A stretch of 45,196 nucleotides of DNA from Candidatus Methylomirabilis sp. (lineage in GTDB: Bacteria; Muiribacteriota; Ozemobacteria; Ozemobacterales; Ozemobacteraceae). This document shows positions 18,901-26,259 of the stretch, piece by piece; positions within the stretch are counted from its first letter, which is position 1; each line of letters starts with the position of its first letter. The stretch is taken from contig DYKG01000029.1 in NCBI GenBank assembly GCA_020722725.1, forward strand, positions 1-45,196. The letters run 5' to 3'. Both the position numbers and the translations under genes were made by a program. The notes below the pieces were generated by a model. The model was not told where the DNA came from. It saw only the letters and a program-made list of their open reading frames with translations, and did not search any database.

Positions 18901-18988
18901 CGACCCGGGTCTTGCGATAGAAAAATTAGATATTGCCAGAGTCAAGGGCAAGCGACAGGAAGTCGATGTTTATAAACTTTCTATTTAA
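15968..18988 (+). CDS. Membrane class III cyclase, C2-like half (Asp-, Lys/Thr/Asn/Arg+)
   Basis: A 1006-residue partner of the preceding protein with the same layout: TM (3-21), outer domain, TM pair (about 322-373), second outer domain, TM (about 727-745), HAMP (about 746-800), cyclase domain (about 825-1006). Just before the last TM both proteins share a VYPCR motif, indicating common ancestry. The first metal Asp is Ser838 (FASLEGF) and the second is Glu882 (VVGEKIL). Lys878, Thr945, Asn952 and Arg956 (GDPVNVAARL) are all kept. Mammalian C2 domains likewise read FASIPNF at the first metal site. The ATG overlaps the previous stop, giving coupled, probably equal synthesis. I infer one composite active site in a heterodimer. 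The alternative is that it is a catalytically dead regulatory domain. Confidence 0.9.
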   Translation: MRLTKCLVLLFFFALVLFAVLKLESQITRNEGNFEDRLMAGFQTVKEMRLKANRDYQIQNWFSRFREELSVNSDSFFQNPCEPAYLMANLPPHTLAVAKADKNNKLIGFVNLSGDFSESLVHYFIDMAVEFKKEFSGIGMNQEKKEELRLCDQLIQQFLDVPMARVDMIMLRSSRFSVYTSEKKSIWFFWDRFLDDKGENIYVFSRIDMTGVDEKFSFRSYLRNFTDSSQICAFYDVKKNSCISRAEFKKLLDLKEIHAIERECRKIHRERTTSNNFREEVCKLHLKNHLVLIGRFIGDPGLFPVVVLPEKSDCSVQKSANLPAFIFICCLVLLVGNVSVFGRGPEMKVGTVLVMAIIFVILMPFMMGRSVFKLIMREAYEKERLKIERDLHQSLTGIDNSFKSAQANMKERLENIFRDRKILDKIRKDEEITDLKEIENSVLLEIAQRLFEKVSRGFDFIPLKYRIINAIIISGPNEYVRYFNKYRGFKIFSSEAVFSRESLIIVLMLIRDQLFRFNPALEFEPLLLQAYEAERNNRKQVMVREEAAARLKNSLGPDKYHEVMFKNASVAAVKSSFGELFAVNFPVYYQSKIRYFVSCAWDEFAFCPTFLRRAFILRRKNDEEAIAAGNQGFLQRFDPSRFIHRKRMVLMAYDGFRFDSFSSEEQEPPTLSNLVKNTHRSKLLLRQETTGENASIFQVYPCRNISVYLIGAQQDITHLKKIENLRSVMFFGGIVFFLLFALAAAKNLSSSFTGPLQHILWGLQKVEQNDYSVRLKDSREDEFGSISRAFNFMTRRLREKDTLGKFVSESVKKLAADPELLKKALDGAEEDVTIVFASLEGFSRLALEESELQVQKHLEFSLERFFSLAAELGGEVDKVVGEKILIVFHHNRMGKERSVASAVELARRILSEFSGNESLKPVFGINMGRVISGIIGAAEVKMDLTIIGDPVNVAARLCSLAESANRPVVVSGLIKESLDPGLAIEKLDIARVKGKRQEVDVYKLSI

Positions 18989-18997
18989 AACAAAAAA

Positions 18998-19543
18998 TTA
19001 TTTAAAACTTGCAATGCCGTAAAGCGGGCTGTGGTCAGAAAAGAATACCGCACTTTCGACTCGCCGACTGAAAATTGCTGAACCCGGTCGCGGATACAAT
19101 AAAATGTGATCAGGTTTCCATTTGCGTTTCGGTGAACCGGCGGTCGGAAGACGATCTGGGTCCGAGCGAAAGATTTTTCCCGCGTATTCAATCATCTCTA
19201 CTGGTCTTAAATTTAGATCCCCGGCCAGAATGGTTGGTTGATTGCTCGAAAAATCTACCATGTTTTTCAGAAAGGCCAGTTGCACCGGATTTCCTGTAGC
19301 ATTATCAGATCAGGGTTAAGCGGCCGGATGGTTTCGGCAAAAACTTTAATTCTTTCTTCCTGTTGCTCTCCCATTGGCGGGGGAAACAGCATCAGATTTG
19401 CGGTAACTATTCTGATTCTTTCGTCGTCTCCACCGATTAAACACCTCAGGGGGTCTTCTCCACCAGAATGCGTGATACAAACCCGTTTTAAAAAAAATAA
19501 CGGTTGAAAGCGCGGCCAAAAGCAGTTTTACGAAAACGTTCAA
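18998..19543 (-). pseudogene. Decayed endonuclease/exonuclease/phosphatase (EEP) family gene
   Basis: Pieces of one EEP-family protein lie in three reading frames. The N-terminal membrane segment (MNVFVKLLLAALSTVIFF, from 19543) changes frame at a run of eight T residues. The next piece carries the EEP start RIVTANLMLF and the catalytic-Glu motif PDLIMLQE, then hits a stop soon after. The third frame (18998-19285) carries the C-terminal half with LAGDLNLRP, PDH and SDHSPLYG. Between LQE and AGDLN only about 30 residues remain, whereas intact members need roughly 100, so an internal deletion is likely besides the frameshifts. EEP proteins are Mg-dependent phosphodiesterases. It sits at the 3' side of the first cyclase pair. 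Confidence 0.7.
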
Positions 19544-19688
19544 ACAGCCGGTCGAATTTTCTAAAAAAAGACCGGTTCGAGGCTTTGATCTTGATTCCTT
19601 CTGCCTGAACCGAGGCGGCGAGCAATGCGATGCTGAAAAACAACGCCAGAAAGGGTTTAAATTTATTTCTAAAAATATTCATATTCAT
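19488..19688 (-). CDS. Small secreted basic peptide, unknown
   Basis: A 66-residue frame with a clear signal peptide (FLALFFSIALLAASVQA, predicted cleavage after Ala29 or so) and a short mature part of alternating aromatic and basic residues (SFFRKFDRLFERFRK). The mature peptide is strongly amphipathic if helical. The start lacks a clear ribosome binding site. Its 3' end overlaps the first codons of the decayed EEP gene. I do not recognise it. It may be a real small secreted protein or the remnant of a longer gene. Confidence 0.4.
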   Translation of the reverse strand: MNMNIFRNKFKPFLALFFSIALLAASVQAEGIKIKASNRSFFRKFDRLFERFRKTAFGRAFNRYFF

Positions 19689-19753
19689 TAATTAAGGTAA
19701 ATGTAATTGAAAACCCGAGAAAATTAAAGGAAAAAAGAAGAATATTGGTTTAA

Positions 19754-19852
19754 ATGCTTAAAAAAGACGTTAAGACTAAAATTTTTCGCGTCGATAAACA
19801 TATTAAGAGACTAAGACGATTCGGAAAGCCCGCCCTGCGGCCTGAAAAATAA
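19754..19852 (+). CDS. Tiny basic protein, unknown (32 aa)
   Basis: ATG at 19754 opens a 32-codon frame, very rich in Lys and Arg (10 to 12 of 32), including HIKRLRRFGK. Its TAA stop (19850-19852) lies inside the AAGGAG ribosome binding site of the next small frame, an arrangement that favours coupled translation. The own ribosome binding site is weak (purine-rich GAAAAAAGAAGAA some distance upstream). Basic peptides of this kind may bind RNA or membranes; nothing specific can be said. Confidence 0.4.
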   Translation: MLKKDVKTKIFRVDKHIKRLRRFGKPALRPEK

Positions 19853-19862
19853 GGAGCAAAAA

Positions 19863-19982
19863 ATGAGGAGTGCAGACAGATCTATCTATTTCCCGGGGAA
19901 AAACTATCCGTTTCTGGTTGAACCTCTGATCAAGACGGTTCAACGTCCTGAAAACCGCCCGCTTACCACTTTCGGGCGCTGA
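19863..19982 (+). CDS. Tiny protein, unknown (39 aa)
   Basis: A 39-codon frame beginning with ATG 19863, six bases after a perfect AAGGAG (19851-19856). The stop is TGA at 19980-19982, directly ahead of the GGGGAGGTG site of the following 329-residue gene. It contains a central YFPGKNYPFLVEPL stretch and is basic at the C-terminus. It has no transmembrane segment or known motif. Position and ribosome binding site argue that it is translated and co-transcribed with its neighbours. Confidence 0.5.
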   Translation: MRSADRSIYFPGKNYPFLVEPLIKTVQRPENRPLTTFGR

Positions 19983-20001
19983 GACCAGGGGAGGTGTCGA
20001 T

Positions 20002-20991
20002 ATGGCCATCAGCCATGTGACTACAAAAATGTATGACAGTATTGATGCGAAAGCCAGTAAAAAAGCTCCCTCAGCAAATGGATTTGATGTCCTGATCAAC
20101 AAAAAGGTTGAAGAAAAGGGCAGAGACAGGGAAGTCTGTGTTGCATGCGTTCATTCACATGATACGGTTGAGAAGGCATCAGATGGTGAAAAAACTGTTG
20201 CAACTTCTGATTCGGCTGCAACCGAAAGGGTCACCCGGAACAAACCGGATGATTCAGTTGATATTGAAGAAAATGTTGCCCGTTCGTCGGCAGCATATCG
20301 CTTCAGCATCTTTATCAGAACCACATCCGACGTTTCTTCATTTGGGCAGACCATAGCCGACCGGTTTGTCGACGCAACGCGAGGTTTTGTTCAGGCTCTG
20401 CATCGTGATTCATCATCAGGAATCAATCTGTTCGATTCATATATGGGCTTGGCTCACCAGGCAGTGAGTAAGGGTGAAAGCCATACGGTCAGCTTCATCG
20501 ACCAGATGATGCAGGCGGCAGACCAGGGATTGAAAGCGGTTACTGCTTCCATGAACTCTGCCAGCATGCTGGGCGGTTTGAATCTTTCGATGAACTCAGC
20601 GCTGCCTGGCACCAGTGCCGCCGATATCGCCGGAATCTATCTGCAGGATGCTGTAAGAACCGGCGCAATAAACAGTTCGGGGTCGGTCACCGTTAAGTCT
20701 GTCGGCACTTCAGGGCTGCAGTTGATCAAAAGCGAAGAACTGATGACCTCTCAGCCAGCCTTGACTTCAGCTCAACAAAGTTCACCGGCCGTAAAAAACA
20801 ATATTCTGGAATATTTTCTACAGATGCTCGAGGGCATGACTCACAGCCACGGAATCGGCAATCGCCCCGAAAATACGGAAATTCACCTCAAGTTTGAAGT
20901 AGATGGGCGCGAGGTCAAATTGAATCAGTCTGACGTTATTGAAAAAATGCCTGACATTGAAGAGGCAGAGGATGTAGAAATAACAGCTTAA
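20002..20991 (+). CDS. Conserved-looking hypothetical protein (329 aa)
   Basis: A soluble 329-residue protein I do not recognise. The N-terminal third (1-110) is polar and probably disordered (Lys/Glu/Ser-rich). A folded helical part at about 100-200 has aromatic and charged positions (RFVDATRGFVQALHRD, FDSYMGLAHQAVSKG). The C-terminus is acidic, ending in EEAEDVEITA, with a preceding motif EIHLKFEVDGREVKL that resembles a small beta unit. The ATG follows GGGGAGGTG closely. It ends in a strong terminator at 21045, so it closes the little operon of tiny genes. It has no signal peptide. Confidence 0.65.
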   Translation: MAISHVTTKMYDSIDAKASKKAPSANGFDVLINKKVEEKGRDREVCVACVHSHDTVEKASDGEKTVATSDSAATERVTRNKPDDSVDIEENVARSSAAYRFSIFIRTTSDVSSFGQTIADRFVDATRGFVQALHRDSSSGINLFDSYMGLAHQAVSKGESHTVSFIDQMMQAADQGLKAVTASMNSASMLGGLNLSMNSALPGTSAADIAGIYLQDAVRTGAINSSGSVTVKSVGTSGLQLIKSEELMTSQPALTSAQQSSPAVKNNILEYFLQMLEGMTHSHGIGNRPENTEIHLKFEVDGREVKLNQSDVIEKMPDIEEAEDVEITA

Positions 20992-21044
20992 AGACAGATT
21001 GAAAGGGTCAGAGATCGAAAAAATAAAAGTGCAAACCTGCTACA

Positions 21045-21076
21045 GCACGCTGACATGAGGTTGGCGTGCCTTTTTT
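21045..21076 (+). terminator. Intrinsic terminator after the 329-aa gene
   Basis: GCACGC (21045-21050) pairs with GCGTGC (21064-21069), followed by CTTTTTTG. It ends the transcript of the gene at 20002 and shows that the next gene starts downstream of 21076. Confidence 0.7.
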
Positions 21077-21146
21077 GTACAATTGGTTTTACAGCATCGG
21101 TGGCAGATTGTATTATACCTTACAGACTTTTTCTGGAGGTGGCATT

Positions 21147-22022
21147 GTGGCTGCTGAAATCGATAATGGTGTAAATCTGGAATTTAAAAAACTTTATAAT
21201 CAGCGCTGGGGGCTGAATTATGGTGATACGGACCGCAAAGAAACCCCGGAATTCTGGAACGAGAGGGCAGCAGATTTTGCTGCCAAGGCCCATTCAGAAA
21301 AAGCCCGCCGCGAAAGCGAAGAATTTTTACAACGTTTCATCTGGAGTCATGAAGAAACAGTGCTTGATGTGGCCGCCGGCCCTGGAACTTTCGCTGTACC
21401 GCTGGCTCGAAGGGTTGCGTCGGTAACCGCCACCGATTTTTCAAGCGCAATGCTTGAACAGCTGCAGAGACAGGCAGAAGCAGAGAAAATCGACAATATA
21501 AGGGTTTGCCACGGTCGATGGCTTGAAATGCAGCTTGACGAAGTTTTTGATACGGTTCTGTGTTTGAACAGCCTCGGGGTAATTTCCACCGATGCCCGGC
21601 ATCAGTCGCAACTGGAAATTGCGTTGAAAAAGCTTGCGCAATCCACCGGAAAAAGGTTGATTCTGCTGATTCCCCACGCCGATTCGCCATTGGAGCCAGA
21701 ATTGCGTGGCAAACTTGGTCTTGAGCAGATTTCTCTTGAACGCCGTCGCATTGCCATTCTCTATTTTGCCATGATCGACTGCGGAATGCTGCCCAGTCTC
21801 AATATCATTCGGCGCCCGTTTCGCTGGACATTTGTGAGCCTTGAGGAAGCGGTCGACACTCTTCTTCTGAAGGCTGGAATTCAAAATACCGATGAAAAAA
21901 GGAAGGTGATGGCTGATTACCTGCAGAACCGCCTGGTTAAAGACGATTTCGGCAGGTATTCTCTGGCTTACGAGGTTTCTCAGGCTTTATTTGTCTGGGA
22001 AAAAAGTCAGATCACTTTTTGA
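21147..22022 (+). CDS. SAM-dependent methyltransferase (class I)
   Basis: A 291-residue Rossmann-fold methyltransferase. Motif I is VLDVAAGPGTFAVPLA, followed by the acidic motif II ATDFSSAMLEQL and a post-motif region VLCLNSLGVI. The closest general type is the methyltransferase 11/25 group; the substrate is unknown. I place the start at GTG 21147, which follows TGGAGGTGG closely. An in-frame ATG at 21066 lies inside the upstream terminator hairpin and would add an unlikely leader. The stop overlaps the convergent urocanase stop by 11 bp. Confidence 0.8.
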   Translation: MAAEIDNGVNLEFKKLYNQRWGLNYGDTDRKETPEFWNERAADFAAKAHSEKARRESEEFLQRFIWSHEETVLDVAAGPGTFAVPLARRVASVTATDFSSAMLEQLQRQAEAEKIDNIRVCHGRWLEMQLDEVFDTVLCLNSLGVISTDARHQSQLEIALKKLAQSTGKRLILLIPHADSPLEPELRGKLGLEQISLERRRIAILYFAMIDCGMLPSLNIIRRPFRWTFVSLEEAVDTLLLKAGIQNTDEKRKVMADYLQNRLVKDDFGRYSLAYEVSQALFVWEKSQITF

Positions 22023-24036
22023 AGAGCTTGGCAACTGCCTGTTTAACTTTATTTTCATCGGCAATAAATGGCAGAGTGACGTGGTAGCCAGGGTTGTTGC
22101 GATTAAATTGAGCGGTTACTTCTACCGCATTGTCGCAGCGGCCCCAGGCGCGTCTTGACACCCCGCACATTACATCCCAGGTCATCGACTGGCGAATGAT
22201 TTCATCAACTCGGGCGCTGCCGTCGAGAACCAGGCCAAATCCGCCGTTTATCGCTTTTCCAATCCCGACTCCCCCTCCATTATGGAGAGAAATAAGGCTC
22301 ATGCCACGGGCTGCGTTGCCTGCATAACAATGCAATGCCATTTCTGCCGTGATGTTGCTGCCGTCTTTGATATTGGCGGTTTCACGATAGGGAGAATCGG
22401 TGCCGCCGGTATCGTGGTGGTCGCGACCCAGCATTACCGGGCCGATTTCACCGTTACGCACCATTTCATTGAATTTCAGGGCAATCTTTACCCGGCCTTC
22501 AGTGTCCTGGTAAAGAATTCGCGCTTGAGTTCCCACTACCAGGCTGTTTTTTTCCGCATCTTTTATCCAGGCATAGTTGTCGCGATCCTGAGCCCGGCGT
22601 TCGGGGTCGATACAATTCATGGCAGCCTGATCGGTGCGGCGCAGATCTTCCTTTTTTCCGCTGAGGCATATCCAGCGGAAAGGCCCATAGCCGTAATCAA
22701 ACAGCATTGGTCCCATAATGTCTTCGACATAAGAGGGAAAAATGAAGCCGTCACGTGGGTTTTCACCGTTAGCACAGATTTCTTTAACGCCTGCATCAAA
22801 AACCGAACGCATGAAGGCATTGCCGTAATCGAAAAAGTAGGTGCCGCGTTCACTGAGAGTTTTTATTGCTTTAAAATGATCTTTTAAAGACTGGTCGACC
22901 AGCTTTCTGAACTGCTGGGGCGCTTTGGCCAGCATTTCGGTGCGCTGCTCGAAAGTTAACCCTTTTGGGCAGTAACCTCCGTCATAAACTGCATGACACG
23001 ATGTCTGGTCAGAAAGCAGTTCGATCTTGATGTTTTCTTTAACCGCATATTCGAGCAGATCGACAATGTTGCCGTGGAATGCGATTGAAGTGCTTTTTCG
23101 CTCAGCCATGAACTGTTGGGCAATCTGAAAAGCCTTTTCAGGAGTTACGGCAATCTGGGCAACCCAGCCCTGCTCATGTCTGGTTTTGATGCGTGAATAA
23201 TCTACTTCGGCAACGATGCCGACACCATTGGCTATTTCAACTGCCTTGGGCTGTGCACCGCTCATTCCGCCGAGGCCCGATGACACGAAAAGATGCCCGC
23301 GCAGATCCTGGTCGGGGGCTATTCCAAGTTTCATGCGCCCGGCGTTGAGAATCGTATTGAAAGTGCCATGAACAATGCCCTGGGGGCCAATGTACATCCA
23401 GCCTCCGGCGGTCATCTGCCCGTAATTGGTGACACCAAGCTGCATCGCTCGATGCCATTCATTCTGATTGTCAAACATGCCGATCAGCAAGCCGTGACTC
23501 ATAATAACCCGGGGAGCCGATGGATGCGATCTGAACAGGCCAAGAGGGTGCCCGGACATGACTACCAGAGTCTGGTCCTGGGTCATGATTTCAAGATATT
23601 TTTTGATCAGCCGATACTGCATCCAGTTTTGGCAGACCTGGCCGGTTTCTCCGTAGGTCACCAGCTCATAAGGGTAGAGAGCGATCTCGAAATCCAGGTT
23701 GTTGTCGATCATCACCTGAAAGGCTTTGCCTTCGATGCAGTTTCCCTTGTATTCGTCGATGGGGCGACCAAAAATTCTGCCTGCCGGCCTGAAACGGTAA
23801 CCATAAATGCGACCTCTGGTTCGCAGTTCTTCAAGAAACTCAGGAATAAGCTGTTCATGCAGTTCTTGCGGAATGTAGCGCAGAGCATTTTTCAAAGCCG
23901 TTTCGGTTTCGCTCTGATTCAGGGTAAAACCACGATCAGGAGCTCTTCTGAACCCCGGAAGAAATTCTGGATACTCGGGTAGAACTGCATCTAGTTTGAT
24001 TTTCATTGCCTGAGCAATGCTTTGATTGTCGATCAT
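22012..24036 (-). CDS. hutU: Urocanate hydratase, long form
   Basis: Urocanase converts urocanate to imidazolone propionate in histidine breakdown, using tightly bound NAD+ in the cytoplasm. The 674-residue protein carries the family blocks GLGGMSGAQPKA (NAD site), SDQTSCHAVYDGGYCPKG, FDYGNAFMRSVFDAGVKEI, GGTDSPYRETANIKDGS and HNGGGVGIGKAINGG. Length matches the long urocanase form known from animals and some bacteria rather than the usual ~555-residue bacterial HutU. The start is ATG 24036 behind GGAGGG; a longer frame to 24105 has no such site. No other hut gene is nearby, so the rest of the pathway must be elsewhere or the enzyme acts alone. Confidence 0.93.
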   Translation of the reverse strand: MIDNQSIAQAMKIKLDAVLPEYPEFLPGFRRAPDRGFTLNQSETETALKNALRYIPQELHEQLIPEFLEELRTRGRIYGYRFRPAGRIFGRPIDEYKGNCIEGKAFQVMIDNNLDFEIALYPYELVTYGETGQVCQNWMQYRLIKKYLEIMTQDQTLVVMSGHPLGLFRSHPSAPRVIMSHGLLIGMFDNQNEWHRAMQLGVTNYGQMTAGGWMYIGPQGIVHGTFNTILNAGRMKLGIAPDQDLRGHLFVSSGLGGMSGAQPKAVEIANGVGIVAEVDYSRIKTRHEQGWVAQIAVTPEKAFQIAQQFMAERKSTSIAFHGNIVDLLEYAVKENIKIELLSDQTSCHAVYDGGYCPKGLTFEQRTEMLAKAPQQFRKLVDQSLKDHFKAIKTLSERGTYFFDYGNAFMRSVFDAGVKEICANGENPRDGFIFPSYVEDIMGPMLFDYGYGPFRWICLSGKKEDLRRTDQAAMNCIDPERRAQDRDNYAWIKDAEKNSLVVGTQARILYQDTEGRVKIALKFNEMVRNGEIGPVMLGRDHHDTGGTDSPYRETANIKDGSNITAEMALHCYAGNAARGMSLISLHNGGGVGIGKAINGGFGLVLDGSARVDEIIRQSMTWDVMCGVSRRAWGRCDNAVEVTAQFNRNNPGYHVTLPFIADENKVKQAVAKLFKK

Positions 24037-24174
24037 TTCATTCCCTCCGATATACGAGCTGATATTTTCTGGTAATATATAACTTTTACCCGGGTTTTTA
24101 AACATTATTGTTTTGTTTGATTAAAATCTGCAAACCTGCGCTAAAAGTGATAAAATTTTGCAAAAGAGGCTTTT

Positions 24175-26259
24175 GTGATAAACCGAACCTACCGCACATA
24201 CCGACTTCAGGTCGTAGTATTCTTCTCCTTTCTGGCGCTGTTTTCTTTGATTGTAGCCGGAATCGTAATCTATGGCTATCGAAGCAATTCTGAAATTATG
24301 CTTAAATCTTCAGATGAATTGCTTTACCAGATCTCTGAAACGGTTATCAGGCAGACGGTCAATCATCTTGAACCGGCCGGGAAAACCGGTTATCTGCTGC
24401 GCCGCATGATCGAGCGGGGCAGCGCGGGCAGCCCTGAATTCGTTGAATCCATAAGTCTTGAAACTCTGGAAATTTACCCGCAGTTTTCTGCCGTTTATCT
24501 CGGTGACGAGGGTGGCAATTTTATCATGTCACATCGCCAGGAAAATGGAAATTTCTCGACCCGCATCATTTCAAGAACTTCTCAGCCGGTTGGCATGATC
24601 GAAGTTGAAAGAACGCCAGATGGTACCATAGTGGCAACCAGTTCTTCGTCTATTTTAAATTATGACCCCCGTGAAAGGCCGTGGTATGCCCTGGCAAAAG
24701 CCGAAGGAAAGGGAGTCTGGAGCCGGGAATACCGTTTGTTTACCGATCAGGTTCCGGGTATTACCAGTGCTCACCCGGTTTTCAGTGCTGAAGGTAATTT
24801 TATCGGCGCAGTTGGCATAGACTTTCGCCTTGGCGAGCTGTCAGAGTTTCTCAAGAGTCTGCGTATCGGTGAATCGGGCATCGCGTTCATTCTCGATAAC
24901 GAAGGAAACATTCTGGCCTACCCTGAAAAATCGCCGTTGTTAAATGAAAATAAGAGTGTTCCTCGTTCACCAACCCTCGAGAATATCCGCACCGGCTGGC
25001 TAAAAGATGCAATCGAGCACTTTCTTAATCTGCGTGAACGCAAGTTCATTTTTAATCACGCGGGTGCAAGATACATCGCGGCATTCCGCCCTTTCCCGCA
25101 AAACTATGGCCGGGACTGGGATCTCGGCATCATTGTTCCGGAAGACGATTTTATCGGGCCGATTGCCCGCATCCATGAAACGACTCTGCTGTTCTCTTTC
25201 TGGCTGCTGATAATCGGAGGATTTTTGACTTCAGCCCTCTCCCGTGAACTGACTGAGCCCATAAAAAGCCTTACTATCGAAGCCGAAAAGATCAGAACCC
25301 TCAATTTTGAAGGTGAAATCGGGCTGAGGTCGCCAATATCTGAAATTCAGCTGATGGGCGAAGCGATGAACTCAATGAAAAAGGCTTTGAATGCCTTTAA
25401 GAAGTATGTTCCTTCAGAGATTGTACAAAATCTGGTTTCACGAAGTGACGAAGCCAGAATAGAAGCGCAATCTCAAGAGATAACCCTGATGTTTACCGAT
25501 ATACAGGCGTTTTCTTCGATTACCGAGAAAACTTCACCCCAGGAACTGATGGAACAGTTATCGCTGTATTTTGACGAACTAAGCGCAATTATTCATCGAC
25601 GGGGTGGGTTGATCGACAAATATATCGGAGACTCGGTCATGGCGTTCTGGGGCGCTCCGCATCAGGATGATGCTCAGGCTGAAAAGGCCTGTTCTGCTGC
25701 ATACGAAATTATGCTGGCGGTTGACCGGCTGAATCAGCGTTGGAAAAGCGAAAATCGCAGCCCGTTTATCACCAGAATCGGCATAAACACCGGGCAATCT
25801 CTAATCGGAAATTTCGGGTCGTCTGATCGTTTCAATTTTACCGCCATCGGCGATAATGTTAACCTGGCAAGTCGTCTTGAAGCTTTGAATAAAATCTATC
25901 TTTCAAGAATCATTGTGAGTGAGGCAACTCGAAACCGGGCCGGAAAAATCTTTGTGTTCAGACCTCTTGACCTTGTAACGGTCAGGGGTCGTGAGCAGAC
26001 GGTCAGGATTTACCAGTTGCTTGGAAGAAACGATGACCCGGATGCGCAAGGGAATGCGCAGATTTCAGCAATGACCGAGAAAGCGCTGGAACTTTACCTG
26101 AACCGACAATGGCCTGAAGCTTATTCCGCATTTCAGCAGATTCTTGAAAAATTTAATGATGATTACATTGCTGAAATATATATGAATCGCTGTCGCGAAT
26201 TGAATGACAACCCGCCTGGGCATAACTGGGATGGAGTTTTCAGGGTGCAGATCAAATAA
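24175..26259 (+). CDS. dCache-HAMP class III adenylate/guanylate cyclase
   Basis: A 694-residue membrane receptor cyclase. Start is GTG 24175 with AAAGAGG upstream. TM1 lies at about 12-35, then a double-Cache sensor domain (about 40-335; motif DPRERPWYALA followed by GAVGIDFRLGEL), TM2 (about 340-360), HAMP (about 360-415), and the cyclase domain (about 435-600). It has a complete catalytic set: Asp442, Lys482, Asp486, Thr556, Asn563 and Arg567, so it should be active as a homodimer, probably making cAMP. The C-terminal tail (NPPGHNWDGV) matches the tail of the cyclase at 131. dCache domains bind small molecules such as amino acids or organic acids. Its stop overlaps the stop of the convergent cyclase by 8 bp. 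Confidence 0.92.
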   Translation: MINRTYRTYRLQVVVFFSFLALFSLIVAGIVIYGYRSNSEIMLKSSDELLYQISETVIRQTVNHLEPAGKTGYLLRRMIERGSAGSPEFVESISLETLEIYPQFSAVYLGDEGGNFIMSHRQENGNFSTRIISRTSQPVGMIEVERTPDGTIVATSSSSILNYDPRERPWYALAKAEGKGVWSREYRLFTDQVPGITSAHPVFSAEGNFIGAVGIDFRLGELSEFLKSLRIGESGIAFILDNEGNILAYPEKSPLLNENKSVPRSPTLENIRTGWLKDAIEHFLNLRERKFIFNHAGARYIAAFRPFPQNYGRDWDLGIIVPEDDFIGPIARIHETTLLFSFWLLIIGGFLTSALSRELTEPIKSLTIEAEKIRTLNFEGEIGLRSPISEIQLMGEAMNSMKKALNAFKKYVPSEIVQNLVSRSDEARIEAQSQEITLMFTDIQAFSSITEKTSPQELMEQLSLYFDELSAIIHRRGGLIDKYIGDSVMAFWGAPHQDDAQAEKACSAAYEIMLAVDRLNQRWKSENRSPFITRIGINTGQSLIGNFGSSDRFNFTAIGDNVNLASRLEALNKIYLSRIIVSEATRNRAGKIFVFRPLDLVTVRGREQTVRIYQLLGRNDDPDAQGNAQISAMTEKALELYLNRQWPEAYSAFQQILEKFNDDYIAEIYMNRCRELNDNPPGHNWDGVFRVQIK

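Noticed and set aside
13089-18988. Treating the two membrane cyclases as ordinary active homodimers
   Set aside because: Position-by-position comparison with the intact enzymes at 131 and 24175 shows that each lacks essential residues, in complementary fashion.
22282-23982. Long + strand frames (201 and 229 codons) inside the urocanase gene
   Set aside because: They are antisense shadows of hutU, which shows every family motif on the minus strand.
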